From positions 46,138-110,137 of the forward strand of contig NZ_JASBQE010000037.1 of assembly GCF_029960785.1 (NCBI RefSeq): a stretch of DNA of 64,000 bases, written 5' to 3'. This document shows, piece after piece, positions 8,237 through 18,234 of the stretch. The notes beneath the pieces are model-generated. The model did not search any database. It saw nothing but the letters and a program-made list of their open reading frames with translations, and had not been told where the DNA came from. The stretch comes from Polyangium sp. 15x6. GTDB lineage: Bacteria; Myxococcota_A; Polyangia; Polyangiales; Polyangiaceae. A program made the translations under genes and the position numbers. Position 1 is the first letter of the stretch, and every line of letters starts with the position of its first letter.

Positions 8237-10174
8237 TCACCGAGGGGACGAAGGCGCGCGCGCAGGTCCGGAGTTTCGCCTCATCAAATAGGACGCCAGG
8301 CCCAATGGCTCCGGATATCCGCTGGAGAATGCCGTGATCATGCTCCCCTCGGGCGCCGGTTGACGTATTGGCTCGATCTCGTCGAAGAACGCCTGCACCT
8401 CGTCGCGCATCCCATACTGGGCCGCAAACATTCCCAGCGTCATGATTTGCACAACATGGTCCTCATAGGGCTTGCGGCGATCCGGGTTGCCTATTTTGGC
8501 GCGCATCGTTTCCATCCAGGCGCGCAGAATGGACCGGCCAACCTCGGGCTCCGCTGCCGGGTCCTTGGATAGATGAAACATGAGGAGTCGTCCCAGCGTC
8601 GGGTTGGGCACAATAGGCGAACGCCCATTCGAAGAAGGCACGCCATGATTTTCCTTGCTCACCGTGGCGAGCCAATCCCGGAGCGAAGGGTGACGCTCGA
8701 TCCAGTCCAAGTTGTCCCACAGGACCGACGCAGCCGTGTGGCCGACCATGTAATAGGGGGCGGCACTATCGGCTTCAGCCCAGGGATCCCCGCTCGCTTG
8801 CGGAGGATCGACGATGTCCTCGCGCGTCGCCTTGAAGAACCGCAGGAGCAATGCGACGCGCAGGTCCTCCGAGACCACCGCGAAGCTCGCGGCGACCTGG
8901 ATGCGACAGAACGTCTCCATCGAGCTCACGATCTTTCCATGGATGAAGATCGGCTCCGTGACGAGCTTGAACAGGCGCTCGGCGTCATCATGGACGGCGT
9001 GCTCGGCGAGCTCCTTCATTACATGGCAGCGCAGCTTCCAGGATTGCAACTGCGCGAACTCCGCCTCGAGTTCCCGGACGCGTGTCCGTCGTTCCGCTTC
9101 AGGAAACTCCGCGGCCGGTAGCTCAGGTAGAAACCGACGTCCCCACACCTTCCGGCCCACACTTTCACGTAGGGGGAACACGGTTGCCGGGGATAGGCAT
9201 CCACCCGAACGGCAAGCACGATCCATCCAGGCGAGGCTCTCATAAGCAATGGTAGCCAGATCCTGCGCTGCCCCGTCGATTCCGCGCGTGATTGGCATTT
9301 CACCGTTGGCACGGAGCACATCCTGGAGCAGGTCCCTTATCGGTCGACCCAAGCTGGGGTGCTCGTCGAACCCACCTATGAGCGCTATACGTTGCAGCAC
9401 GATCTCCAGCGAGATCGGAGTGGCAGGGCCGGAGAGCCTCGCGTGGAGATCAGGTAGCCATGAGCGAACCAGGGCTTGCCCCTCCTCCTTTTCGGAGGGG
9501 AGGAACTCTCGGCTCACAACCCACTCCGAAGCGTGGTCGAGGAGCACGAGCTCATTGTCGTCGCGTGAGGTTTTGAGCCGATCCACGACGAGCGACGAGG
9601 CCCCCTTCGAGTTGTCCATGAGCCAGCCCCATGCAAGCTGGGACAACACTCTGTACCGAAGGTGGGACTTTGGCGGAGGAGGGCCCATTTCGCCTGGCAT
9701 GAGGCGATATTCGGTCAGCTCTGACTCGGGTAGCTCGAGCAGCATGCGAAGGAAGGAGACGTGCGGTTCCACCACCCCAAGCAGGCCAAACGGGTGGATG
9801 GCATCCACACGCGCCAAAAGCAGGCGGGAGTATACGACAGGCTTCTGCTCCAGGATTTCGGCCGACGCGCTTTCGATATACTCGAGGTCACATCGCCGTG
9901 GGGGATCCTCCCGGCTGTCTCCTGGAAACAGGGTGGGGAGGAGCCCAAGGAGATGAGCGCGCATCGCAGGCGTGGCCCGATTCGCCCGGTCGAGCTCCCG
10001 TCGCATGAGCCGGTACGTTTCGTCCGCAGATGCCAGGCGGCTGCGAGGGACCGGGCCGGTCAAGCACGGCTGATAAACCACGTCCTCGAGGTGCCGGTGC
10101 CGCCCGAGGCAGCCAAAGAGGCAACTCGGGAGGATGATCACGAGGAGCAGTGGCCAGGTCGGAGCTTTCGGCAT
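8237..10174 (-). CDS. Large lipoprotein, function unknown
   Basis: From the ATG at 10174 the product is 645 aa with a textbook lipoprotein signal (hydrophobic run ending LFGC). The rest is mostly helical, without motifs I recognise, and contains paired arginines, several tryptophans and scattered cysteines. It could be an alpha-solenoid. The open frame continues upstream to 10540, but those residues are basic, disordered and precede the signal peptide, so I reject them. It is followed, 171 bases downstream on the same strand, by the S41 peptidase; a shared transcript is possible. Confidence 0.65.
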   Translation of the reverse strand: MPKAPTWPLLLVIILPSCLFGCLGRHRHLEDVVYQPCLTGPVPRSRLASADETYRLMRRELDRANRATPAMRAHLLGLLPTLFPGDSREDPPRRCDLEYIESASAEILEQKPVVYSRLLLARVDAIHPFGLLGVVEPHVSFLRMLLELPESELTEYRLMPGEMGPPPPKSHLRYRVLSQLAWGWLMDNSKGASSLVVDRLKTSRDDNELVLLDHASEWVVSREFLPSEKEEGQALVRSWLPDLHARLSGPATPISLEIVLQRIALIGGFDEHPSLGRPIRDLLQDVLRANGEMPITRGIDGAAQDLATIAYESLAWMDRACRSGGCLSPATVFPLRESVGRKVWGRRFLPELPAAEFPEAERRTRVRELEAEFAQLQSWKLRCHVMKELAEHAVHDDAERLFKLVTEPIFIHGKIVSSMETFCRIQVAASFAVVSEDLRVALLLRFFKATREDIVDPPQASGDPWAEADSAAPYYMVGHTAASVLWDNLDWIERHPSLRDWLATVSKENHGVPSSNGRSPIVPNPTLGRLLMFHLSKDPAAEPEVGRSILRAWMETMRAKIGNPDRRKPYEDHVVQIMTLGMFAAQYGMRDEVQAFFDEIEPIRQPAPEGSMITAFSSGYPEPLGLASYLMRRNSGPARAPSSPR

Positions 10175-10496
10175 GGTCGTGGTTCCTTGCGCGCCTTCTC
10201 GGGGGTAAAGCACGCTTCCCGTGTGGCGGTCAACCGTGTCGTTACACACCGCGCGGAGCCCATCTTCGCGCCCTGGGGCTCCCCGTCCTCCGTCTTGGGG
10301 CCCCCGAGATCGGCTTCCCGTCTGAATGGCCCGCCCGAATTCGCCAACCTGCGATCGCTGGTTCAGCTCGGCGCCGACGCAGACCCTCCCGAACCGCGCG
10401 CGTTCGACGTTCGTGCGGATGGGGTCCCATCGTACGACGTCTTGGCGTACGCTCGTGTCAGCGGCGGGAGACGAGTGAAAAAAATGGAGGATTCGA
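10175..10496. other. Divergent intergenic region
   Basis: This 322-base stretch separates the lipoprotein gene on the minus strand from the broken beta-helix gene on the plus strand and should contain both promoters. ATGGAGGATTCGA at 10484-10496 is a good ribosome site for the ATG at 10497. I see no other gene, repeat or structured RNA. Confidence 0.5.
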
Positions 10497-12332
10497 ATGC
10501 GTATGCACCTCTTGTGGAGCATCGGTTTGGCGCTGCTCATCGGGGTCGGGTGCGATGGCGCTCCGAACCCTGATGCAACGAGCGGAGGTGGAGACGGAGG
10601 TTCCGGAAACGGCGGCGGAGGAAACGGCAGCGGAGGCAGCGGAGGAACATCGGACGATCACGAGCCGCCCATCGCGATCTTCGCTCCGGCCCCGCCGGCA
10701 TACTGGTATGTCGACGCGGTGCCGCTCTCGGCCGGCGTCGCCGGCGACGACGTCACCCACTACCGTTACGCCATCGACGACGGCGATTTCAGCGACGAGC
10801 AGCCGGTGGCGGCGCCGATCTCGATCCCATCCGTCGCGGCCGGCAAGCGCACGCTGAAGATCATCGGGCGCGACGCTGCCGGCAACTGACAGGTCACGCC
10901 GACCCGGGCGAGCTTCCACATGGCCACGACGGGCCCGGAGCCGACGGCGTGCAAGCTCGTGGCCGACGGCGGCACGTGCGACTTCATCCTCACGACCTCG
11001 AGCGGCTTCTACGCGACTTCCAAGCACTTTTACGACGCGAACGGCGACGACACCCCCGACTACGAGAAGCTCCTCGACATCAAGCCGGGCTCGAAGGTCT
11101 GCCTCCAGGCCGGCGCCTACGACACGCTGAACATCCGCGGCTTCGAGGGCAGCCCGGAGGCGCCCGTCACGCTCGTGAACTGCGGCGGTCGGGTCGACTT
11201 CGCGCACAGCCACGCCAATGCGGCCCTGGGCGTGCTCGAGTCACGCTACGTGCGCATCGTGGGCGTCGGAGCCGCGGCCGAGCCGTATGGGATCACCATT
11301 GCCACCTCGGGCAATCAGGGCGCGAACGGCCTCGAGATCACCGACGGGTCGTCCGACATCGAGGTCGCCTTCGTCGAGGTCGAGAGCTCCGCGTACGCGG
11401 GAATCGTGGCCCGCACCAATGTGAGCTGCAAGTGGCACCGCGAGTCCTTCGTGCAAGAGAACACCTTCCTCCACCATAACAACGTGCACGATACCGGAGG
11501 CGAAGGGTTCTACATCGGCGGCTCGCATTGGGGCGCTCTGGAGCTGGTCGAGAACGGCAATGCCCAGTGCGGCGTCAACGCCGGCAATGGCACCATCGTG
11601 TGCGAGAACGACTGCAAGTTCGAGCCCGAGCTGCACGGGGTTCGGGTGTACGCGAACCGGGTGGAGAGCACCGCCGCCGACGGCATCCAGGTCGGCAGTG
11701 CGTGGTCGGACAACGACGGCACGGTCGATTACGACACCGAGGTCTACGACAACGTCGTGATTGCCGGGGCCACCGGCGACAGCCCCTACAACTCGGGCGC
11801 CCTCGACATCAACCCCGGGACTTCGGGCCGGGTGTACCGCAACTTCGTCCGCGGCACCGACGCTTATGCTGGCCTGTTCATCGCGGGCCCGGGCAACATC
11901 GACGTCTACAACAACGTCATCATCACCGCGACGGACGTGGGCCTGGTGATCCAGGACAATGACGTGGGCGCGAAGAACGGGCCGTTCCGCATTCTCAACA
12001 ACACGATCGTCAACGACGGCCCGCACGGCATCTACATGTACCATTCGCACAGCCAGGGGAACCTCTGCCACAACAACCTGCTCCTGCGCGCGTCCGAGGC
12101 CATCCACCTGCTCAACGCCAGCGTCGACTGGACGGCGTCGAGCAACGTCACCACGGGCAGCCTCGAGAGCCACTTCGTGAACGCGGGCGAGGATGACTAT
12201 CACCTCGTCTCGACGTCGAGCGCGGTCGACGCCGGGACCGACGTGTCCAGCCTGGGCCTCACCACCGACTTCGACAGGCTGCCCCGCAAGGTCGGCCCGT
12301 ACGACGTCGGAGCCTTCGAATACAGGCCGTAA
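10497..12332 (+). pseudogene. Beta-helix surface lipoprotein interrupted by one in-frame TGA
   Basis: One reading frame runs from the ATG at 10497 to the stop at 12332 except for a single TGA at 10887-10889. The first 130 residues are a lipoprotein signal (LIGVGC), a Gly/Ser linker and a Fn3/Ig-like module ending RDAAGN; the codons after the TGA continue as QVTPTRASF and then into 470 residues of right-handed parallel beta-helix (repeated N-N-V/I rungs such as VYNNVIITATD and FRILNNTIVND) ending in the DVGAFEYRP tail of choice-of-anchor Q proteins. Restoring TGA to TGG (Trp) gives one 611-residue protein. Either a nonsense mutation or a base error explains it; selenocysteine is unlikely. The part after the stop could restart at the ATG at 10920, but without a signal peptide. 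Confidence 0.75.
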
Positions 12333-12464
12333 GCGATGCACCGCGCGGGAGGTCGCCGCCGAGCTCGAGGTCGGTGAGCGGGAGTGTGGCGACCGCACGA
12401 AGCAGCTCCTCAAGGGCCGGCCATACATGAAATTGCGGTGATCGATGCGCTTGCACCGCAACAG

Positions 12465-13262
12465 CTAAGCCAGCTCACGCAAGAACGACAGGACCACCTC
12501 TCCCAGGCGCTCGGGTTGTTCGAACGGAAGGCCGTGGCCGGCGTCCTGTACCTGTTCGATTCGTACGCGTGGGTTGAGACGCCGCAGCTCCGTTGCCATC
12601 TCGAGCGTGACGACGGGGCTATTGTCACCAATGACGAGCAGGCTCGGGACGTCAATCGCGCTCACCAGGTCGCGATACTCGGGGTTGGGCGGCGTGAGAA
12701 CGTCGAACGCGCCCATGCGGGTCTTCCGTCTCGCCTCGGCTTGAAGCTCGACGATCTCGGGCGAGCGACGCGGGTGTCGGGCTCGGGCCTGCGCAACGAG
12801 GTCAGACTTCTGTAAGCCGAGGGCCTTCCGGTGTTGATCGGCGACGTCGCTGTCGCGCACCTCGCGTTGGCGCTCGGGGCTCAGGAACGTCGGGTCGACC
12901 AGGATGAGGCCGCGGATGAGCCCTGCCCCTCGACTCGCCACCACCGCGGCGGTCATGCCGCCCATCGAGTGGCCAAGCAGAACCGGACGAGAGAGCGCAA
13001 GGCCGCGGATGAGGCCTACGACGTCGCTCGCGTGATCGTCGTACCGGTATCCGTGGTGCGGCGCGCTCGAACCGCCGTGCCCTCTGGCATCGGGCATGAC
13101 GACGTCGAATTCACCTTCGAGCGCCCGCGCCAGGGGAGTCCAGCAGGCGCCGCTCCCCATCAATCCATGGAGCAGAACGACGGGATACTTGGCGCCTCCC
13201 GTTCGGAGGTAGTGGATGTCGATGCCGTTCGTTTCGCAGACTTCACGTATCCAGGTCGTCAT
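12465..13262 (-). CDS. Alpha/beta hydrolase
   Basis: The 265-residue cytosolic protein is an alpha/beta-fold hydrolase of the menaquinone-synthesis MenH / haloperoxidase-like kind. LLHGLMGSG gives the HG oxyanion motif, DARGHGGSS is the second conserved turn, GHSMGGM holds the nucleophile Ser99, and the late DAGHGLPFEQPE contains the catalytic His. I place the start at the ATG at 13262, preceded by AGGGA at a fair distance; an in-frame TTG at 13310 overlaps the stop of the upstream Sel1-repeat gene but lacks a ribosome site. Substrate unknown. Confidence 0.8.
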   Translation of the reverse strand: MTTWIREVCETNGIDIHYLRTGGAKYPVVLLHGLMGSGACWTPLARALEGEFDVVMPDARGHGGSSAPHHGYRYDDHASDVVGLIRGLALSRPVLLGHSMGGMTAAVVASRGAGLIRGLILVDPTFLSPERQREVRDSDVADQHRKALGLQKSDLVAQARARHPRRSPEIVELQAEARRKTRMGAFDVLTPPNPEYRDLVSAIDVPSLLVIGDNSPVVTLEMATELRRLNPRVRIEQVQDAGHGLPFEQPERLGEVVLSFLRELA

Positions 13263-13306
13263 GGAACTGTCCCTGCCTGCCGCAGCTTCGCGCACGGACC
13301 CCTCGC

Positions 13307-14035
13307 TCAAGGCGGGACGGGTCGGTGCTGGAGGGCGTGCTCGGCTTCCATCATGTACCTCCGGTATTCGGCCTCGTCGGGCTCGAGCCCGAGCTCACCA
13401 TGGAGATACGCCAGGGCCAGCGTTTGCAGCGCGGGCGCATGTTCCAGCTCGCCGGCCTTCTCGTAGAGCGCGAGGGCCTTCTTGTCGTCCTTCGGCACGC
13501 CTGCGCCCGCGCGGTACGCATTGGCGAGCAGGAACGTCGCGTCCGGCGACCCTCTCTCCGCAGCGATCTCGAACCAGCGCGCGGCCTCCCGAGGGTCGGC
13601 CCTGACGCCTTGCCCATTCTGGCTCATGACGCCGAGGAAGTAGGCGGCGCTCGGGTGGCGCGAGGGTTCGGCGCGAAGGAAATGATCACGCGCGCGCCTC
13701 ACGTCCTTGGGGACCGTGGGTATACCCGCGAGGTAGATCCTCCCGAGCGCGATCTCCGCCTCGACATCTCCCTGCTCCGCGGCGCTCGTCAGCGTATGCA
13801 TCCCGGCCTTCACCTGCTCCGGGTCGGAGAGGCCGAGCAGACGGAAACCGAGGTTTCGCATGGCAAGGCCGTCGCGGGGCTTGGCCGAGGATCGTGACGG
13901 CGGCGCGGACAAACCGGCGAGAGCAGGGCGATCGGGCTCTCGGCGAGCACTTCGGCCGAGCCATGACACGAGGAGAAGGGCGGCGGTGATGGCCAGGGCC
14001 GCACCGCCGATCAGCGTGACTCGTCGCACACCCAA
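13307..14035 (-). CDS. Sel1-like repeat protein, membrane-anchored
   Basis: The 242-residue protein has one N-terminal hydrophobic segment (residues about 7-26) and then at least three Sel1-like repeats with the signature A..LG..Y..G.GV..D...A..W...A (for example ARWFEIAAERGSPDATFLLA and NAYRAGAGVPKDDKKALALY). Sel1 repeats form alpha-solenoids used in protein-protein contacts, usually in the periplasm. The start is a TTG at 14035 or the GTG two codons later; neither has a strong ribosome site. It lies nine bases after the nucleotidase gene on the same strand and 45 bases before the hydrolase, suggesting one transcript. Confidence 0.7.
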   Translation of the reverse strand: MGVRRVTLIGGAALAITAALLLVSWLGRSARREPDRPALAGLSAPPSRSSAKPRDGLAMRNLGFRLLGLSDPEQVKAGMHTLTSAAEQGDVEAEIALGRIYLAGIPTVPKDVRRARDHFLRAEPSRHPSAAYFLGVMSQNGQGVRADPREAARWFEIAAERGSPDATFLLANAYRAGAGVPKDDKKALALYEKAGELEHAPALQTLALAYLHGELGLEPDEAEYRRYMMEAEHALQHRPVPP

Positions 14036-14043
14036 TTGAGAGC

Positions 14044-16293
14044 TTACTGGCTCAGGTCGATGGCGTAGATCGACAACAATTTGCCGCTCCCGTCGTCCTG
14101 TTGCAAAAGCGAGATGTTCGTGAGCCCGGCGGCCTGCGCCTTCGGGAGCGCGTTTTGCGCCGAGGTGAAGGTGACCGGGCCCATGGTCGTGACCTTGGTG
14201 AACTGGAAGCTCCGCGCGGAGCCGTTGTCTGCGCGCGTGATGTTCTGGATCTTCTTGATGTACGCGATGAGCACTTCGCGATTCGTATCGGGTGCGGCGA
14301 AGATCGTCTTCGACCCGTCGAGCCCGGGGAAGTTGCCGCCGCCGCCCGCGCGGTAGTTGTTCGTCGCGACGATGAACTCCTGGCCCATGTCCATGGGCGC
14401 CCCCTCGAACATCAGGTTCTTGATGCGCCCGCTCGCCTTCATGCCCAGGGGCGGCAGCGGCTGCGTCACGTCGATCTCATACGAGATACGCGTGTCCGTG
14501 AACATATCGAAGTTGTAGCCGGGCATCGCCGGGTTGATGAGCGGTTGCGGCATCGTCTGGGTCGGATCGATCTGGGCGTAGCGCGTCGCCGCCCACTCGA
14601 GCCAGTCGAGGATTCCCGCGCCGGTCACCTTCACCGCCTGGAGCGTGTTCGCGTAGAGGTAGAGGTCGGCTGCGTTGTTGATGGCGAGGCTGCCGGCCAT
14701 CACGTCGGTATAATCGGTCCCGCCCTGGAAACCGGTCTTGAATGGGGCGCTCACCGACAGGACGGGGAGCCCCGCGTACTGGGGCAGGTTTTGCTGGATG
14801 TAGGACGCGACGTAATCTGCCTGGGCCTGGTTGACGATCTGGATCGCGCCGACGTCGCCCACCTCGGCGAACAGCGTCGTCATCTCGAAGTCGGTCGTGC
14901 CGATCGGCGTCTTGACGTAAGCGATGGTCGCCTGGTGCTCGGTATCGAGCAGCGACGCGATGGCCGGGTCGGCCGGGACGTAGACCTTCGTCTTGTCCGC
15001 CTGCATGTTGCACATCGTCGCGAACGCGCAGGGCGCCCCCGTGAGCCATTGCTCCATCGCATCGCACGCGGCGGGAAGCCCGTTCTCGCACGTGGTCGCG
15101 ATGGGGCGGGCCTCGACGATGGTCTTCGTCTTGTCCACGGTCCAGCTCGTGCCATCGTAGGTCAGGCCGAGCTTGATGACGCCGAGGTGCTGGCCCCAGA
15201 AATTCGCCATGACCGCGGGTATCCCCGCGACGGTGCCGAGTGCCTTGTCGACCTCGGGCAGGTCGAACTGCGGCGTCGTGCTCTTTGCGTTGGGGAAGAT
15301 CTGGTGGGAATGGCCCATGAGCATCGCGTCGATGCCGGGCACGTGAGCGAGGTGCCATGCCTGGTTCTCGAGGGACGGCACGTACGGCGTGTCGTCGAGG
15401 CCGCCGTGGATGATGGCGACGACGAGATCAGCCCCGTTCTTGCGAAGATCGGCGATGAGCGGCGCGGCGACCTCCTCCACGCCCTTCGTGAACACCTTGC
15501 CCTCGAGCCACTTCTTGTCCCAGTTCAAGATTTGCGGGGGCGTGAAGTCGATGAAACCCATGCGGAGCGTGCTCTCGACGGCCGTGCCGTCGGGCCCCGT
15601 CGCCGTGATGGTCTTCGTGACGAGGACCGACGGCTGGAAGAGCGTCTCGTTCGTCTTCATGCTGAAGACGTTGGAGTTCACCTGCGGGAACAGCGGGCCC
15701 GCGCAGGCCGAAGAACCGCTCAGCTCGAGGTCCGGGACGTCGAACGGGGTATGGGTCACCTGCGACAGGAAGGCGAGGCCGTAATTGAATTCGTGGTTGC
15801 CAATGCCTGCCACGTCGAACTTCAGCTGGTTCATGGCCTTGTACATGGCCAGCGTTTGATCACAAGGTAGCGGGGTGACGAGCGCCTGGTAATCGGCGAG
15901 CACGGTGCCCTGGATGGTATCGCCGTTGTCGACGAGCAGGTTGTTCGGGAACTCGGCGCGCGCCTGATTGACGAGGGTCGAGGTGCGCTCGAGGCCGATC
16001 GCCTTGTCCTCCACCAGCTTGAAATAGTCGTAGCTCAGGATGTTCGTGTGCAGATCCGTCGTCTCGAGCAGCGCGACGACCGCCGTCGATCCTTCCGGGG
16101 TCACCTGCATCCCGCCCGAGCCGCCCGCGCCCGCGGAGCCACCCGCGCCGCCGGAGCCGCCCGCGCCGCCGGAGCCGCTCGAGCTCGCATTGTTCGTGGT
16201 CGTGCCGCCCGTGTCGTCACCGCATGCTGCGAGCGCCCCCATCACCAGGACCGCCCCAGAAATCGCCAAAAGGCTTCCGAGTCGAGCTCTCAT
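14044..16293 (-). CDS. 5'-nucleotidase / 2',3'-cyclic phosphodiesterase family lipoprotein
   Basis: A 749-residue lipoprotein (lipobox LAAC, then a Ser/Gly/Ala linker of about 40 residues) with a calcineurin-like metallophosphoesterase domain and a C-terminal 5'-nucleotidase domain. Metal-binding motifs are TTDLHTN, DNGDTIQG, GNHEFNYG and GHSHQIFP in the expected order. NYRAGGGGNFPG in the C-terminal domain is the nucleotide-binding loop of the CpdB/UshA-like group. It should release nucleosides and phosphate from extracellular nucleotides. The length fits cpdB-type enzymes with a prolonged linker. It appears to head a transcript with the Sel1-repeat gene. Confidence 0.85.
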   Translation of the reverse strand: MRARLGSLLAISGAVLVMGALAACGDDTGGTTTNNASSSGSGGAGGSGGAGGSAGAGGSGGMQVTPEGSTAVVALLETTDLHTNILSYDYFKLVEDKAIGLERTSTLVNQARAEFPNNLLVDNGDTIQGTVLADYQALVTPLPCDQTLAMYKAMNQLKFDVAGIGNHEFNYGLAFLSQVTHTPFDVPDLELSGSSACAGPLFPQVNSNVFSMKTNETLFQPSVLVTKTITATGPDGTAVESTLRMGFIDFTPPQILNWDKKWLEGKVFTKGVEEVAAPLIADLRKNGADLVVAIIHGGLDDTPYVPSLENQAWHLAHVPGIDAMLMGHSHQIFPNAKSTTPQFDLPEVDKALGTVAGIPAVMANFWGQHLGVIKLGLTYDGTSWTVDKTKTIVEARPIATTCENGLPAACDAMEQWLTGAPCAFATMCNMQADKTKVYVPADPAIASLLDTEHQATIAYVKTPIGTTDFEMTTLFAEVGDVGAIQIVNQAQADYVASYIQQNLPQYAGLPVLSVSAPFKTGFQGGTDYTDVMAGSLAINNAADLYLYANTLQAVKVTGAGILDWLEWAATRYAQIDPTQTMPQPLINPAMPGYNFDMFTDTRISYEIDVTQPLPPLGMKASGRIKNLMFEGAPMDMGQEFIVATNNYRAGGGGNFPGLDGSKTIFAAPDTNREVLIAYIKKIQNITRADNGSARSFQFTKVTTMGPVTFTSAQNALPKAQAAGLTNISLLQQDDGSGKLLSIYAIDLSQ

Positions 16294-16329
16294 CTCACCC
16301 TCTCCGCCTAGGGCGGCCGTTTCGCAGGA

Positions 16330-16401
16330 GGGTAGGCAACGCGAAGGACTTTGTCCAGGTCTGGAGGGTAGGCAACACGCAGGACTTCGTCCAGGTCTGC
16401 C
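16330..16401. repeat. 36-bp tandem duplication
   Basis: GGGTAGGCAAC starts at 16330 and again at 16366, and two 36-base units agree except at a handful of positions (AACGCGAAGGACTTT versus AACACGCAGGACTTC). It lies upstream of the nucleotidase gene, starting 37 bases before its ATG, and could affect its promoter spacing. Confidence 0.75.
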
Positions 16402-16535
16402 AAGGCCGCGTCATTTGGGGTAGAAGTGAGCCGGTCGTTGCTCTGGGACGCAGCCGGGACCGTTTCCCGCTCCGAACTTCGCGAGGTCGCGCCGCGGAAC
16501 GTTTCCTCCGTCCTCCTGGCTGAGCGATTACGACT

Positions 16536-17819
16536 TTATTCGATGCCCGCCGGGCCAGGGCGGAGCCGCCTCTGCGCCGCCGAGCCCGAGCCCAGGCTGG
16601 TTGCCGGCGTGAGCAGCTTCGTCGCATCCACACGCCACGGCGCATCCCCCTGGGGCAGGACCGCGATGCTCGCGTTGTTCGGGTACGCCGGTGTGGTGGC
16701 GAAGTTCAGCGAGCTCAGATCGATCATCGTGAGGATCCCGCTGAACGCGGACATGAAGTAGTACTTGCGATTGGTGTGATCACGCACGCTCGTCCACATC
16801 GTGTAGTCGCCGTACGTGGTCGTGTACGAGGGCGGCGTCGTGGCCGGGATGCCCGTGGTGGCCGGCGAGTTCGCCACCGTCTGCAGCAGCATCCCGTACG
16901 GCGTCCCCATGCAGATCTGCGTGAGCTGCAGCGCGACGGTGACCGCAGTCTGCTCTGAACCGGCGAAGCCGGGCGGGTTCTTCGACGGCGGCGTCGTCGC
17001 AAAGATGCCTGGCGCCGGCAGCCAACCCGTACCGTCCGCCGGGAGCTGGCTGATGCCCTGGGAGAGGATCGTTGCCCTGACGAATCGCGAGGCGGACAGC
17101 GAGTCCCCTGGCAGCCCGACCAGGCCGCCTCCGACGGGATTGCCGGCACCCGTGGTGGAGGTCTCGCTGCCGACGAGCGTCAAATTGAAGTAGTTTTTGA
17201 CGTTCGTGATCTGCCAGTCGTAGGTCGGCCAGTTGGTCATGACGCCGTTGGTGCATCTGTAGACGTTGGGTTTGCCCCCGATGAACTCGATGACGGCGCT
17301 CTGACCGGTGCTGTCCGTCACGATGTAGTGCAGCGGAACATAGAACCGAGTTCCCGGCGCAGGCCCCACGACGGAGATCGTCTGCAGGGCTGCCAGGAAG
17401 TCCTCGACCGACGCGAAGTTGCCGAGGATCCACGCAGGAAAATCCAGGTAAGACACCTGGTTTTTCTGCGTCCCAATGGGTGGGTACTCGGTACCGGGGG
17501 CGAGCCACAGCGCTCCGACGGACAATCCCTCCGTGTTGATGCCGTCGTTGAAGGTCGGCAGCGATGTCCAAGCGCTCCCGGAGGGGGCGATCCCCACGAA
17601 GCCATAGGGATTGGTCCACTGGAGCGTCGTCCATCCCTTTGCTGCCTCGGCGGGATGGACCGCTTGCAGCGGCCAGGACTGGTTGCTCGGCATGACGTAG
17701 ACGCTCTGCTCAATCAACCCCGGCATCTCCAGCGCTCTCGCGCTCACGTACGTCTTCGCCGTGTCCGGGGGGCTCTGACCGGGATTGGAGGGGACGCTGA
17801 TCATCAGGGTCGTGCACAT
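16536..17819 (-). CDS. Choloylglycine hydrolase / penicillin V acylase family amidase
   Basis: The 427-residue protein begins Met-Cys-Thr-Thr, so removal of Met would expose Cys2 as the N-terminal nucleophile of an Ntn hydrolase. Supporting motifs are ARALEMPG (Arg of the oxyanion network), FNDGINTEGLSVGALWL (Asp/Asn pair), and the later SNR/ASRFVRATIL helix. Family members cleave linear amides such as bile-salt conjugates, penicillin V or N-acyl homoserine lactones. There is no signal peptide, so it would act in the cytosol, unlike many relatives in Gram-negatives. The gene stands alone; upstream DNA up to 18234 is empty. Confidence 0.85.
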   Translation of the reverse strand: MCTTLMISVPSNPGQSPPDTAKTYVSARALEMPGLIEQSVYVMPSNQSWPLQAVHPAEAAKGWTTLQWTNPYGFVGIAPSGSAWTSLPTFNDGINTEGLSVGALWLAPGTEYPPIGTQKNQVSYLDFPAWILGNFASVEDFLAALQTISVVGPAPGTRFYVPLHYIVTDSTGQSAVIEFIGGKPNVYRCTNGVMTNWPTYDWQITNVKNYFNLTLVGSETSTTGAGNPVGGGLVGLPGDSLSASRFVRATILSQGISQLPADGTGWLPAPGIFATTPPSKNPPGFAGSEQTAVTVALQLTQICMGTPYGMLLQTVANSPATTGIPATTPPSYTTTYGDYTMWTSVRDHTNRKYYFMSAFSGILTMIDLSSLNFATTPAYPNNASIAVLPQGDAPWRVDATKLLTPATSLGSGSAAQRRLRPGPAGIE

Positions 17820-18234
17820 TTTGGGGGCCTCCTTCTGTGGTCATTCACCGGCTATGCGCGACGGCTCATCGTCGGTTGGAGCTGGCCGGCAGCGCCTGCT
17901 GGTCGTTGGGTCGTTCCGTTGCTCGATCAGGAGCTCGAGGGAATGGCAACCCCCGTGCCGAACCGGCAGGCGCGCGTATTTCTCCGAATTCGTCCCGATC
18001 GATGGCTACGCGTCGATGGAACGCGTGCCTCGCTCGCGCCCGTCGACGCGTCGACGCCCCGCGCTTCGACATGTCGACGGCGCCGGGAAAGGTCCGGGCG
18101 CCTGCGAGGCCGCCACGTGGTGGCAGGAGGATTGCTTTCGCTCGGCCTTTCCGGGCACGTGAACTTCCCCCGCTTCGTGGACAGACCGACGATGCGTCCG
18201 GCAGGCGACACGGTGGGCAGGGCGGGGGTGGCCC
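17820..18234. other. Intergenic region without recognised gene
   Basis: This 415-base region precedes the amidase gene (minus strand) and the EamA remnant (plus strand). CGTCGACGCGTCGACG around 18036-18051 and a further GTCGAC at 18074 are local palindromes. No protein-like frame or RNA was seen. Confidence 0.4.

Noticed and set aside
10887..10889. Selenocysteine codon
   Set aside because: The flanks suggest Trp, there is no Cys-like catalytic context, and no nearby structure was recognised.
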